Shown here piece after piece: positions 30,757 to 45,800 of a stretch of 64,000 nucleotides of DNA. The notes under the pieces were generated by a model. That model was not told the DNA's origin. It did no database searches and saw only the letters and a list, made by a program, of their open reading frames with translations. Every line of letters begins with the position of its first letter. The first letter of the stretch is position 1. Where the stretch lies: contig QEYB01001208.1 of the NCBI GenBank assembly GCA_017562135.1, positions 806,001 through 870,000 of the forward strand. Direction: 5' to 3'. A program made the translations under genes and the position numbers. The DNA is from Dipylidium caninum (Eukaryota > Platyhelminthes > Cestoda > Cyclophyllidea > Dipylidiidae).

Positions 30757-33700
30757 GATTGTGCTGTAGGAGACAGGCCCAGTATGCGGGTGAGGCAGAC
30801 GCTGTGAGCATGACATCCCACGCCACGAGTATTATCCCAGTGCGCGGAGGGGCACTGATTGGACCCGCCCGTCTGGCCAATCGTGCGGCGGGCAGAAGTC
30901 ACCGTACCGCCGTAAGCTGGCTGAGATACGAACGTTTGGCGAGAGAACCTCCTCCAGCCGTAGTGGGCCCAATCTTGTCCAGTACCAAGCTATGAGGCGC
31001 GTTTCGAGACGATCTCGAGAGTCTATTTGAAGTATCGTAATGAGTAGACTGTCGGTCTGCATTCCAATCACTGGCGCATGATGAGTAGGAATCGGCTGCA
31101 AACGCCATTATTATGTTTGGAAATGATCCCCCACAGGAAATAGGCCCGTTGTCGTTAAATTACAGACCACCTAACAATCAAGTAGCATAATAGCATTGGC
31201 TGTTAGCATATTCTAAAAATTAGTGGATGTCTAAATAGACAGAAGTGAGAGATATATGCGTCTTGTCAACATAATATGGCTTCGATCCATTGGCTAGTGA
31301 CTTTTTGGAAAAAACACATTTTACCATCCCCGAAATCTTGCCTCTAAGGAGATGAGAGCGCTGCTATGAATTCGTTACTCAATAAGGCCAATATTAATTC
31401 TTCCCTGCTACACATCGCTGCGAGAAAAACAAGTTGATAGTCAGAAGTATCTCGGCTAGGGAATACGGAAGGAGCGCTGATTTCTCCAAACGATGAACGC
31501 AGCACCGTGGCCTTTAAGCACTGAGTCATGCCTTTTTCCAGTGTGGCGAATTTCGGTTTGTCAATTGCGAAGGAAGAAAAAAATTGCGATGTGCTTGTAG
31601 GTCACCCCTCTGTTAAACTGCCTCGATTTCATGCTTCAATGGTAATGAATTCTGTAAGGCAGTCAAAGCCGAGGAGCATAGCTTACGGAGGTAGTAGCAA
31701 ATGAAGGAGGCACAAGACCTACCTCTAATCCTCGATTATGGACCACTCTATAGAGGCTAATTAACAACGGGAAAGTGGGTATCTGGAAATGCCCCCACAT
31801 CGGAGCAGGAGATTGCAACGGAGTCTAAGTGTTTCTGGCGCCTGTCTATGGCCAAATAGGCTATTTTACCTTTTTGCGCATGACTGTGGCGACAGACATA
31901 ATTACAAAGAGCCTTTGAGTGGACGTTGTTTGGGCGGAACGGCGGGGAGCAGGGTTCCGCGCTCGTCGGGTCGACGATATCTCGCATGCGCGTGAGCCAC
32001 GCGGTCTCTAATTACTTGAGCATAATAAATCGTTGTTGAGGCAAGAGGAGTTCACCCTGTCTGGAGATATCCGCCAACAAACTGCCCTATTCGCACCAGT
32101 TAATGTCTCTCAACTCGACTTGGACATTAGAATCAAGAGTAATTGAAATGAAAGTGCTTATGTTGTCCTCTCCGCAATTTGGCATGTAACAAAAGTCCAT
32201 GTAAATTTCGTTTGTATTCCTGGTTCTGTCATAGAATCTTTCACAGCTTTTATTGACGGGTCGACTGAATGGCGGTTGTTTTGAGGAAACCCGGTAAACA
32301 AACAGACAAACAAACAAAAGCCTACCGATTTAGACAAGGAACACTTTATTTGTCACAGTATTTTTTTGTCAAATGTCCCGAACGAAATTCCCCTTGTCGC
32401 ATTAGAATTCTTGTTGAATCTGCTAAAAGAGCTAGTATGCAAGAGTCGCCGCTGCCTTCTTCAAAGGGACCCACAATGTCTCTCACCTGTAAGTAAATCG
32501 CCCTCACCTGTTTTATGTTTTCTTGATTCCAAAATACTGAAGTTGTTAACACTTTTCTAACTTAGACCTATTGGCTCGTTCTCGAAGGTAGGAGTCTGTT
32601 CATACACCACTCCGTGCTTACAAACTTCCGCTTTCATTAGCTCGTTAAAACGATTCTCGCCTTTTCAATGGACAGGTGTGTGAATCACTTCCTACGCCTT
32701 CGACTTTCGTCCTTTTCTGACCAATGCATATTGGAAGGCACAGACAACTAAGGTGATATCCAGTTGAACGATTTGCAGTTAAATAGCGGTGTATAAAAAT
32801 AATTCACATAACCATGTGATTCGAGGGAGAACGGATAACAAAGATTTGTTGTCCAACTGGAAATGCCATTATTGTGCATAGACAGTTGTTTCAAGGGTTT
32901 GAACGCAATGCGAGAAAATTAATGTTCATATGCCCACCGGAGGCTAGCGAGCGTCACCAACCCGCCGTCTGTTCGTCCTGTCCTTGTCATCCGCGCCCTG
33001 TCATCCCCGATTTGTGCACACTTCTGTGTGAGTCAGGCAACTTCACTTCGCAATAGGTGAACGGACGATGCTGGCGGCTGCGGCGAAAGTACTTATGCCC
33101 CGCACGTGCAATGCTACACACTGCAATGACCCTTCATGTTAGTTCTACCCACCGCTTTTGTTGAACTCTTGAATTTTATTACCTGGAAGGAAGATGACAC
33201 GCGGCAATGATCACAACTACCCGTTGTCACAATATCTCGCCCAAGTTAGCCGGGTAAAAGAGTTTGGAGCACACATGCCGGTAAAATAGATTTCCCCGAA
33301 ATGCATTCCAGTGCAGGGTAAGGAAAGTGACGCCGCCTTCCTCCTAGTGGCGTCATTAATGTTCTTGAGGAGGTGGCAGACCTCAGAAAATTAATGAATG
33401 GCAATAAGTAGTAGCGTGATGAGGAAACACAGCCCCCAGTTCCTGCGCAAATGTGCGATTTTCACTTGGCAAGGAAAACAGACTATTCGCCACCGCTCCG
33501 TGGGCGAGGCTGAACTCCTCCACGAGCGCATCCCGTCTGACGAAGGGAGAGTGACTTTCATCTCCGATTAGCGTTACCAGGCGGTGGCTCATGACGGACA
33601 TCGCCCTTGCTGAGCATGTCGAAAAGCTCTCGGCCTTTCACCACAGAACAAAATGAAACAACAACATTAAGGTTTGCTCCGGCAAACGAATTGCCACAAG

Positions 33701-36700
33701 GAGTCAGGAGAGTCGTGAGTTAGTGCTTGTAGAAAGGCTGCCGTGAGGAAGAAGGATCACTTACATGCCAAGTACTGCTTTGACTTTCCAGACTAATTAC
33801 CGAAGAAACAAACACATGGGAAAAATGTTTTGAATACACCCGTTTTGTAGATAAGTGTGTCTACCAATGTAATAGTAAAGTGTGGTAAGTTTACCTCATC
33901 GAGGTTTGGATAGGGTTAATTTAATACACTCTGAGGAGCTTGGCAAAATCTGAAAGGTAATTAAAGTGCTGACGGCCTTCTCACAGGCTGGAAAATAAGT
34001 GAAACTGGAGCTTTAGGGCTTAACCATGGAGTCGAGGAATTTGTTGTGCCTTCTATCTTTGGAGAAAGGCATTCCAATTCAGACTATTGCCGGTGGGAAA
34101 TTGTCTTTGTTAGGAAAAACGCTGATAAGTGGTGGAGTGGAGGGGCGGAGGAGCTCCTGCTCCTCCTTCCTCCCATTTTCGTCTTCATCTCTGGGCACGA
34201 AAAGAGATGATATCACGCAAGTCCTTGCCTCCATCAAACGCGTCCCGCAACTAGCGTGAGCGAGTTTTTGCCACCGCATTCGCGTCGCTCTTTTCGTCGC
34301 TCCTTGCGTGTCCATACATCAGTGGAGGTCCAAAGGAGGACTCATGTAATTTTTAAGCCACTCAGACATTTACGATTCGTGCTTTTTTCCATGTGACCGG
34401 ATATTTAAGTAATCTAGTCTAGCATGCGCTAGGGTTACTTTCGAGAGTTTCTGTGGCATCTAAACCAATAAAAGTATAAACATTACGAGTGTGCTGCTGC
34501 GATGGTGAATCGCTTTTGAGTCAAAAAATGGATGAGTGGCGCTCAGGAAGACTGCACGGAGAGGTTTATCGTCGCATCGCTCGGCATACAAGAGGTTTAA
34601 GTGTTGCCAGTAGAATAAAATGCATTTCGTACGCGTGTAGAAAGGTTATTCGAGATGCGGAATCGGCGACGTCGGCCAAGGGTACAGAGCGCATGAGTAA
34701 GAGGTTTTTAGTAGAAGAAAATCAAACGCACCACAAAGTCCCTTGTAACAGTAAACTAGTCCAATTTCGGCAACCGATACCATTTTATGTGAAGTAAAAG
34801 AGAATCAATGGGGAGTGTATACCCTGCCCTACGGATTATCTCATTGCTCGCCCCACACCATTAAGTATTCTAATACGGCCTGATCTAAGAAAAATTGCGG
34901 GAATGTGTTCTTCCACAGCCCTGGCCGCCGATACGGTGACCTCACGTTGGCCTGAGCTACGAACAGCATGGGTCTAACCACCTCGGCCAACCCGAACGAC
35001 AGCACTGGCATCGAGATACGCGTGTAGTTGTAGTTGTTGTAAAGTAAGAGGCCAGCGACCTACTAAACCAGGGTCCGGGAATCTGCTTCATTACTGGAAA
35101 GCGCTCATTTTTCCACGCTGTCCATCACCTTGGTGCTCGAGGCCCATTTATCCCCAATTTATGCATAACACACTTTGGGGAAAAGTGTAGGAAACTGATG
35201 TACTGTGAAACTCGTTCCACACTCGCTCCTCCCTCCACTACTACGAGTTATGCTGCATCAAGGGCCAACAGATCACACACCGTCAGTGTTTTGGCGAAGT
35301 GACAGCCCGAATGGACGTTCAAGTCGGCTTCCGAGCAAAGCGAGCAGCGTTTTAGCCACCAGAGCAGATGGATTTAAATACTTTGCCCAGTAAAGTAGGT
35401 GGATCGTAGAAGAATGCACTTCTGTCTACTATTCTAACATGGATGAGTTCTGACGAATCACCAAAACAGAATCTATCCATAAAAATAAAAAGATATTGTC
35501 GGTCCTCATTCGCTCGATGAGTGAGGAGCAAGAGACCCGCAGTCGACTACAATGCCTGAAACATTTGCTGTAAGTGAATGGCGGACAGAAGAGCCTAAAA
35601 GGAACAGAAATTTGTCAAGGGGTAACAAGTTATGGTGGATGATGTGGGATGCAGGTAAAATTTAATCGAATAAAAATGACACACATTACTCAAAGGAGAT
35701 CGTGTCACGGTGCTTTCGTGGAGTTGCCAATGAAAAATTAATGCAATAGGGGAAAACATCCGGGGAATCAGATTTATACAAATAATTTTTCACTCCTTTT
35801 TATCAGTGGCAATTTTTTGGTTGCACTGCAAAATAGTTCTTGTGGGCTGCGATATGTGGCCCCATTGTGTACTTTCTCAGTGTCATGTATGCCCCTCCCC
35901 TGCTCCCTCTGTAGAACACAAAGGAGATGCGGAGAGTGACAAGCGAGTAACGTCCCAATGACAAGCGCGGCAAATGGGTTATGACGACAAAAGGCCAGTT
36001 GTACAACTCAAATTTTCGAAGACTGTAGCATTCATTTTGTGCATGCGTCTTCGTGGCCAACATGTCTCAATTATCGCGCCTGACCTTCTATTTTATGCGA
36101 CCATTCTCTCTTTCTCTTTATCTTTCTCTCTCTCACTCCGAGTATGCAAGTCATCTGCATCAAAACCCTCTTCTTTTAGAGATTAAGGCTTATGTGCAAA
36201 TACTTGTAAACATAACTTCCAGGCAAGGTGTTGATATACGAGGCGTATGGGACGGGACGAGGGTAACAATGCTGTCCTTTCCCAAATACGAAATGAATAT
36301 CCTTTTCGGGGAATTTCACTCCTGCAAAAAGGAGGGAACAAAAATTACATTTGCGCTTTTTCAAATGCATATTAAAGCTCAATTTGGTGTGTAGGGGACT
36401 ATCGTTAGTCTCTGCGAGAGTAACATGACTTCTTGGGTGAAATGCCGTAAATCCACGTTAAAATAACCAGCACTGTTAATTTTGCGTATGGCAGCACGCC
36501 CGCAATCTTCCCAACGTACACAAACACATTAACCAATGGGCTCGGTGGTGCTTCTGCCCATGGAATCGACCCAAAGACGCACGCACGTAAAGATGACCAG
36601 GCGTTGCAGCGCTTTTGGAAGCAGAAGCAGCGGCGGCAGCAGCAGCAGCAGCACAGTGGTCGTCGGTGTAGCTCCGGGTTGCACACGTACCTACTAACCC

Positions 36701-36887
36701 ACACACGCACGTACGACTCGAATCCTATTTCGCTCTGTCCCCACACTCTCCTGCCCACAACTCCTGTTTGGACACAAACATCGCTCTAAAGGCTTTCGGA
36801 ATTGTTTTTTTTTGCATAAGGCCGACGTGTGTGTATTAAAATAGACGAGGACAAAAATTGACAAGAGCAAAAACAAACGTGGGAGTA
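30757..36887. other. Intergenic region, no recognised gene
   Basis: This lies between the protocadherin start on the minus strand and the paramyosin-like start on the + strand, two divergent genes 6.1 kb apart. It should contain both promoters and 5' untranslated exons, but I could not place them. Open frames at 33383-33601 (minus) and 34026-34259 (+) are short, lack recognisable motifs and are not called. Confidence 0.5.
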
Positions 36888-39800
36888 ATGGCAACAATTC
36901 AAATCACCGAACCTGAGCCCGCCATCGTGTCGAGGACACACGCCATCTATCGCGCTGGATCACCCTCTGAGTCCAGACTTGAGGTGAGCTCCTCCTTCAG
37001 TCGAAAAGGCAACATTCTCCGCCTCTCACAATAAACCAATTTGAATTTCTACACTTTTTGCCTTATCTCATTGGTTAATTGCTACGTATGGTAAATTCAT
37101 TGTGAAGGAAAACGTTTGCCTTCTAGACTCTAAGCCAGCATGGACGACCACTTGTCAACACAGCTAGCTTGATCCATTAATAATGATAGATGGTGATTAT
37201 TAGCCGCCGTTTTTTGTATTATGAGTCCTTAGGAGCCGGCTACTACATATTTTATATAAGTCCCTTACACCCTCTCAAACGCAAACCCACTAAGCTCGAA
37301 TATTTGCGTGATAAAAAAGCCCCCTCACGATTTTATCCTGAAATTCACTTTAGTGGTTTCTCCTTCATGTTGCCTCATCAATGCCTTAGCGATGTTTTCA
37401 TGATCAAAATGAATGGATGCGACCTGAGTGCCTCCATGAACTGTGCTACTTGGAGCTCTAAGAAATCTCCCAAATGGGTCCGCTATTCTCCACTCGCCTG
37501 GACACTAGTTCGTTGAGATAATATCTTGAACACTTACAAGAGTGCACTGGAAGCACACCCAAATGGTCATGCGTATAAATTGGGTTGCGTTAATGTAATG
37601 TAATGGAACGGGGATATGGGTGGACAGGAAGATATTTATGAGAGGCAAGATAAACTGAGTTAATGCTTTTAGGCCCGGGTGGCTGAACTGGAGGAGCGGC
37701 TTCAGGATGAACGCATCGTGCTCACAAAGGTATGCAGCGATTTCGCTGGAGGATTTGCTCTTACCACTCTATACCGTTTGTGGAAAAGAACCCCACTTTA
37801 GCCACAAAAGTATCAGAAGACGCAGTGGTCTGACTCCCTTTTCTCGTACAGAGTCAACGCGACAACTGCGACATGGCATTGGAGATTGAGATGCTTCAGG
37901 AGCGCCTGGAGGAAGCCAACGACACTATTTCACAGCAGGTGAGTTTGAACACCTTTTCACGTGCCCACTCATGAGAAAATTGTCAACATCGTGTATTTCA
38001 ACTTGGAGCGAATGTTTTAAATAAGGGGAACTGGTACAATTTTTGAAAGGGAAGTCCTCAACTGGTATTGTCGTTGGAATATTTTGTCATTTGCAATTTA
38101 TGCCGAGGCCATAGGCTTGTAAAGTCCAATATGCAAACTTCGAAATTCATCCTAAAATCCTTCGATTTAATATATCGCTAAAGAAAAGAGAACAGACTGT
38201 GAGAAGTTAATGTTGCGGGAGATAGTAGACACCTAGTTGAGGCTATAGCTTATCAGCTTTTAGTACACACATTTCTCCACCGGCTCCTTGGCCAGGTGCT
38301 TCAGTTTCAGCTTTCTCTATGCGCAAATAAATCCCATCAGCAAAAGCAGCAGCAGCAGCAACAACAATGAAAACCACTGAGCAGCAGCTAAGTAGATAAT
38401 TTCGAGAAGCCCTCACCTATGGCTTTAAAAAAGGATGCTTATTATGTTAGCTACATATTTAAGACTCCGAAATTCATTGGTTTGTTAACGTTTATCCTCT
38501 AGGCGGATACAATCCGACGAAAGGAGCTGGAACTATCCATGATCCAAAAGGAGCGCGATCTGTTGCGTCATACGCAGGAGGAAGACGCGGCTTCACTGCG
38601 CAAACGCTACCAGTCCTCGATGGACGAGCAGAACCGCGAGCTTGAAGAATTACGTCGCATTAAGTCCAAGTGGGTCATGATTTTGCCTTTCCTTTCCTTC
38701 CTCGCCCGCGCACACACTCGCTCCCTCTGGCAATCCGTCGACGAGGCCAAGAATGAACCATATAGATGATGTGACCCTAAACGTTTAACCTCAATTACGA
38801 GCCTCACCTGACCCCTTTTCCTTCTGGGAAAATTTGCAATCCAAATAGGAAAGTGGTTAGGCAACAGTCTGCAATTAAGCGAGCAAAATTTCAACTTGAA
38901 ACACCAAAGATCAACAACCCTTACTTACTAAAAGTAATCCCGCTCCAGTCCAACATTTGTGCGGTTGAGTGGGCGGTGATCCGATTCCATAACCGCTAGT
39001 TGCCCAGAACTTATACCGTATGCGATTTAAGTAGAGTAACTGGCCTCCGGTGGATCTAACTTCCTCAGGAGGTACGACTATGTGATGGTGAGCATTCAAT
39101 TTGAGGGAATTTTTAAATCACCGAAAAGTATTCTAGACGCAGTGAAAGTCGGGAGACCCTGGAGACTAAATTAGAGGCAACCCGTCTATTTGATCTCGTG
39201 CTGTGTAAATGCTGCCTACCGGGAGTAGGGAGGAGCCAGGGATTATTAAGGAAAGTAGCATCTACTTAAGAGCAAGCTTTCGCAAAACCATTCCCTGGAG
39301 GTATATGTGATTTTATTATTATCCTTCCAGATTGGAAAAAGAAAAAAGCGAATTGATCAGTCAGTTGGAGAAATTCGCCGGTGACATGGCAAAAGTAGAG
39401 CTTATGAACGTGAGTATGTTTACTGGCCTTAGATATTGCTGCCTGAAAAGGCGAGAGTCCTCATTCTTCTCAGAGTGGTGAGAAATCTCCATGGAGTTAG
39501 GTTAAATTGGGATTTCCCGCCTCTAAAACCGTGGCTATTGGAGTATTTCGAGAAGGAGTGGAATCCTTGATGGAAAGAAGATGGCGACTAAGATCCTAAA
39601 CTAGGAGAAGTGGACCGATTAACGGGCAACCGCCTTAAAATCCCACGCACCTGTGCACTTGAACGGAAGAACTTATGCGGATGTAAGGGAGTGAAGGCGC
39701 CATCTCGTCAATATATCATTTTATTGTTTGATAAACCATGAACGCCCTCCAAGTTAAAAGTGTACGCTAATCCGTCTCAGGGATCCTTGGAGAATAAAAT

Positions 39801-42800
39801 CGAAACTTTGGAGGCTCAGAATACACGTCTTAAAGCCGGGAACGAGGATTTGCTGAAGCAACTTGCGGAGGCCAACGCGAAATACTCCAGTCTCTCGGCT
39901 GATGAAACGGAAAAGCAAAAGCGTTTGGACAAACTGACAACATCGCTTAATATCGTTCAACGTCAGGCGACTATTTCAGAAAAGGAGATTGATGAATTGA
40001 AACGACAAGTTCAGGAGGAGACAACGGTAAGTATTACTTTTTACCATGTATAGGCTAAATTATACATTCTCAACTCAATTGCCTTCTGACCAATGTCTCA
40101 CGATGGCGTCAGAGAAACGCAGCTTCGCGAGGCAGAGACGGGGCTCCAGGGCACCTTGGTGCGTCGGTGCTTACGGCTTCTTCGGTGCATCTCAAGAGCT
40201 CATGTCGTCCCCATATGTGTTGGCTGAATTAACTAAATTTGCACAAATTCGTGTGGCTCAGGGAAGACTCTCGGTGCCCTCTACTCCGTGCCCCGCATAG
40301 ACATGTACTGCAGGACCACTTCACTGAATATTTGATGCGCTCTGCATGCATTTATTAGGAGAGAGAGAGAGAGAAAGAGAGAGAGAGTGAGTGAGTAGCC
40401 CGGCGGGTGAGCGAGTGAGTGAGTGGGAGGGAGGGAGGGAGAGAGAGAGCGAGAGCGAAAGAGGCAGAAGGGAGTGAAACACTACGTGCGCATTTCGATT
40501 AATAATTCACGAACCCATGTCTTGTATATCTGAATCAGGATGGGGCAGAAATAGCTTCCTTCAAATATCTCGGATAATGTTAGACTTCATGTCACTGTCG
40601 TGTGAGCAAAAAGCACTGTTTTTGTAGCACGTAAATGTAGCCAGTTGGGTGCATTAAATCATGGAAACAAGACACTGAGCACTACGACTCATCTAGCACT
40701 CCTGATCCCCGTATGAACTCGTAAACATAAAGTTGTAGAATTTCTAAATGTTACCTAACTACCTCTCGCAAATAAACTCGGAATAACAGGCATCCGTCTT
40801 TGAACTTCGCTCGCCTTCTACAACCTTTTATCTCAACTAAATCCTCTTTCCCTCTGAGCGTGTTTATACCACTACTTGACCTCAGTATTATTTTCTCTCA
40901 AATCGTTGTATGAAAGGCGCTTTATACGTGGTGGCGGAACCGCACCTATTTACAGCATCATGCCGACAAGTTGCAATAGTCTCTCGGTGGTGTCATGTCT
41001 CTTTCTTGTGCGCAGAGCAACGCACACCTCCAGTCGCGCCAGTCGGCCCTGCAGGCGGAGCTGGAGGCGGCGGAGGCGAGGGCTGAGGACGAGGCGGAGA
41101 CTGCCAACCAGGCACAGCAGCAACTCGCCAAGACGAACTCCGAGCTCTCCGCTCTTCGCAGTAAACATGAGCGTGAGATTTCCGAGTTGCAAAACGAGGT
41201 CGACGAGGTCAAGTAAGCACGCCCCACTGACTGACGCTCCACTGACTTGTCGCTCGACTACATTCTGCACCGTGGCCTTGCCTTTCACATGCAGTGGCGA
41301 GGGTAATTCGTATCCGCTTCCTAGTACTAGTCTTGGAAAATTTGCTCTTCTTTAGTCAAGGACCCCCATGTAGCAAAAAAGCTGGCGAAGAGCCTAGCAT
41401 TACGCCAACACTCGATGGAACTCCATATTTACTGACGTAGGCATTGAGAATGAACACGTTTCCTTCCGAATCACAGTTGACTTTATTTCTTTCACCCAAA
41501 AGTAGTTCGGGTCCTGACCACTACTCTTTTAGAGAGCCTTACGATCCCAAACTTCGCATGCATACATCTACCCCAGTGACTTCACTTTTAATATATTTAA
41601 AAATTTACTTCTCCCTTCTTAAGGCCTTCAGACATTGCTGACTGTCGGGTAAATTGAAGTGACATGTGTTTCACGCGCACACCGACGGCCCACGACGATG
41701 CGGAGGCGTGGAGCAGGCGCAGAAGGCGCGGGGGGGGGGGAGGGGGAGGGACAAAGAGGGGGAAGGGAAGAAAAGGGAACAGATGTCTCGTGTGGAGAGG
41801 TGATCTCCACATCCCTGCAGCGGTGACTGGCCATGAGTCGTGTCCCGTAGCGGAGGCTGCTTGGTAGACAGTGGCGGCGAGGACGGGACGACAGGAGGGG
41901 CTGAGGTCACCTAAGTTTCACGCTGTCGCCTCATGTTCCATGGTCAACGCTCAATTCCTGGCTTTAGACGTCGTCTGGCAGCCCGGACAACTGAACTGAC
42001 AGAGCAGTACGACTCGGAGCACTCAAGAGTTCTCAGTCTTGAGCGCGTAAAAACCCAACTGACTGGACAGATCCACGAGATTCAAATTCAATTAGATTCA
42101 GTGAGTCGAGTTCGGAGGAAGGAAAGAAGTAATGTGGTTTAAAGGAAGTTAAGCCCAATTTTCTTTATGTTAGTGTCAAGTGGACAATCTTGAACTGAAA
42201 CAGGAGATCAAGTCTCTGACTACTCAACTGGATGAAACGGAAAAAATTCTTGAAGAAATGCAAACAGAGGATTCCCAGCTTCGGACGAAATTGGCTTCTG
42301 TTCAAAAGGAGCTCTCCAATGCACGCAATTGGAGGGTGGAAAACGAGCCAAGGTTGCTGTCTCTGGAAAAGGAAAACCGTGTTAACTCTGGTAAACGGCG
42401 AATTGCCTCAGCTATTAGGAGCCAAGCATTAGTAGCTACGGGAAATAGCATAGGCCGAGGGTGCCCCTCATCCCACTTATCGTTTAGCCTCGTGGTTTCG
42501 TCCATTTGTCACCTAACTTTTACTGCTCTTCATCTGTATTTGCTGTTTTTAATCGTGAACTTCATTTTATTCTATTTAGTATCGCTTAATTTGATTCAAC
42601 TCGCATTCCAGACGCTCCGCCAATCCTCTGAATTCTCTTATTCCTTTGGAAAAGTAGATTTCCCAAACTTGGAAAGTGTAACTTTTTAACTGAAACTTCA
42701 GAGAAAGCGAAGGAACTCAAGGAATCCGTTGTGAAGCTCTCTAAGGAGAATGACGAAATGGAGGGCATTCAAATTCGCTTGGAACGCGAAAGGGAATCTC

Positions 42801-45800
42801 TCCAGATGACCATCCGAGAATTGGAGGAGGCCCTTCAGGATTCCGAGGTGAGATCTGAATGGCTATGGCAACACAGACCACGATTCATCCCGTTACTTCA
42901 CTGAAAGTGGACAGTTTTTCTCAGTAGCTCACATACTTGCATACCAGCCCATGTGGCAAATAGGCGCTGGTAAACAGAGACCGAAAAATCTCAGACTTCT
43001 GAGAAACAGCATGTTGATAAGATTACCTCTGATTAGGAAGGCCAATTGAATAGCACAGTTGGCAACGCAAACGTCTTGGCATTAATTTTCTCTGATCAAG
43101 GAGTGAAACTCGCCTTAAAGGCCATTAGCGTCGAATTTACTTCATTGCTTATTTTTCGGCCTTGCATGCTCACCCGCTTGGTCCAAAAGGTGTGAGTAGT
43201 GGGTGGAAAGTTCGCTTAATTCACCACTTTACTAAGGACTGCAAAAAAGTGAATGGCATGCCTTTTTACCTAAACATTTGTGGCACCTTAAGTGGTTTTT
43301 CTTGTGGCTTTGGCAAGTAGTGCATATCAACACTCCATTGTAAGTGAAGCGTTGCCTGTCGGTAGTCCTAGCGGAGTGAGTGACTGGTGTGAATGAGTTT
43401 CAAGCCACATCTTTTCCCGGGTAGGGATTTACACTGCTTTACCCACCGCAGTAGAAGAAGAATAGAGTTATTTAAAATGTCTCGAAGTGGATTTAACAAT
43501 GGTCTTCTCATCGAGTGTGAGTTGCGACTTGAACATGATTGCGTCAAACCTCATGCCATTCAAATATCATGCCTGAGGCTGCAGTACAAAAACCCCGCAA
43601 TTTCTGTCCTCCAGAAATCTTTTTTATTTACCTGACAAGTTTATTTGAAGAACTTGTTTCCGGAAATGAGAAGGTAAATCATGTTTCCTCAACCATTTAC
43701 TGGCCTCGGAGGGGAAAGGCATGGCTCTGGCCGTCGTCACGCTACGTGCGCTCGGGGCCGACGACTCTGCATGGGGAAGCACCCAGTGTAAAACATTTAT
43801 ACATCCCAGGATTTTATCTCCCATCTTTGAAGAGCCATAACACAAGCCTGTCCGGGGGCGAGATGGCAGCATTTTGCCCGCCGATCGCACCCCCGCCCGA
43901 TTTGCTAATGTCCGTCCCCGGGACACCGCGTTTTCACGACTCCGTGTAGTGTATAACATATAAATCCCTTTTTCCAAAAATAATTCCCAGGATTCCTTAT
44001 CGTATGTCGGACTACTGGACACCTCGCAAGGTGTACACATTAATTTAATGCAAATATCTCTAGTTCAGTTAGCGATGCTGGAAGGCTAGCAACCATAGTG
44101 CGGGTGAAATAGTTCCGGGAACGCAAAAACCACTCCCTCCATTTGCCCATATACATTTACTTTCACCCAGAATATCCTACTAGTGAGACAGGAAGCTGAG
44201 CAATTGCCACAGATATCGCAGTCTGCCAACTATTTCATTTCAGCTCTGTTAGGGCGATGCTCTCGACTGTTTACTTTTATATGAGAAATTTTCACGAGAA
44301 AATACTTCAGACTAAGTGAGTGTGAAAATGGCGAAGGCGAAATTTCTAATGGAAAAGAAGGAGCGAGAGAGAGAGAGGGAAATATATATATTTTACTAAT
44401 GACAACTTTTTCTATTGTGGCGATGACGCCACTTTAATTATTATCAATGTTAAAATGGGCAATTCTGCTTCGCTTAAGCCGTGTTTGTCCCGCTGCGGAG
44501 CCTGTAGTCATTCGCATAAGTTGGCATTGGACAGTGAAGGCGACGAATCCATGAAAATGCCCACTGCCACCGGATGTGCTCCCGACATGAAAGTGCAGGC
44601 TTCATGTCCCACAGCCGCCTGCTTTACTGAACTGGGCCGGTAGCCTGGGCCACCGCAGGATGCTGCATTTGAAAAAAGGCATTCCCAAAAGTAGTTGTGC
44701 TAGTTTTGGGAAGACGAATAACGCCAAGAATTTATAATAACTGGTTGCTGTTCAATCGAGTGTCTGCAATAAGAATCGGCCAACTTTCCTCACTTATGGG
44801 TTCTCGCACCATTGCTGCAAGGCAGTGAGTAAACTGCGGTCATTGCAAACTCTGGCAGACCTTTATTGAAAAATGCAGGAAGGTAAGAAATATTAGAAGG
44901 CTATACTGCAGAATTCAAAGAAATGTTCAGTTGAGGCCGGTCGGAATCTTATGCCTGGTGCAATATAATTCGCGAACAACCGAGCGTGGCGAAGATTAGC
45001 TGGCATCTAATGCAAATCCAAAAAACCGCTGAGAACCCTCTTTTGGTGAAATGTATTTAGAGGGGAAGTAGTTATGCACGTTCGATTGTTTGGTTCTCCC
45101 CGAATCATAGCTCACCACTGATTCTCAAAGTTGCCTGTCAAATAGTTTGCCTTTATCCTAGGCAAAATACCAAAGCTCTCAAAATACAATCAGCCAACTT
45201 CGCCAGGACCTCACGTCACACATGAATGAGAAAGACGAAGAATTGGAGAATTTTAAGTAAGTGAAAAGTTCTCTTTATCAGCCTGAAAGTTGGAGTTTTA
45301 ATGAGCTGTCTAACCGGGCACCGTTTTCTCATACAGACTTTTTGTTGCATTAAATTGAAGCTAAATGAGTTGCGCAGACAGTCACCGGCAGAAGTCGGCA
45401 ACAATGGTGATCTGGTGATTCAAAAGGGGTGTCAAACGCGGTGGGGCTTGTAGGGGTGTTGTGTCATTGCTGACCAAAGGTGTGGATGCGCAGAGCTTAA
45501 GTAATTCAGTCGTTCATCTCACCGAAGTGTCAAAATTGGCCGGGCATTGTTTCCTACTACAAAATAAAGCATGTCTCGATGTGAAGACTCTGTTAGTAGC
45601 TGAAAAACAACTCAGTACAAAATAGAAGTGCGTAAGAAGTGTGTCAGGACCCCAAAAACCGCAATTTCAATCCAATTTAAATCAACTACTGAAATTCAAA
45701 AACAGACGTTCCAGCCACCGCACCATAGAGGACCTAAACGGGGCGCTGAAGGATTTGGAGTCTAAACACCGTGCTGAGGCTGCGCGTTGGAAGAAGAAGA

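Noticed and set aside
33383..34315. Short open frames on both strands in the 6 kb intergenic region
   Set aside because: All are under 80 codons with no recognised motif, partner exon or codon signal.
40876..41355. 159-codon Arg/Ser-rich open frame on + and its minus-strand counterparts
   Set aside because: They overlap paramyosin exon 7 in other frames; the exon frame has the heptad pattern and proper splice sites.
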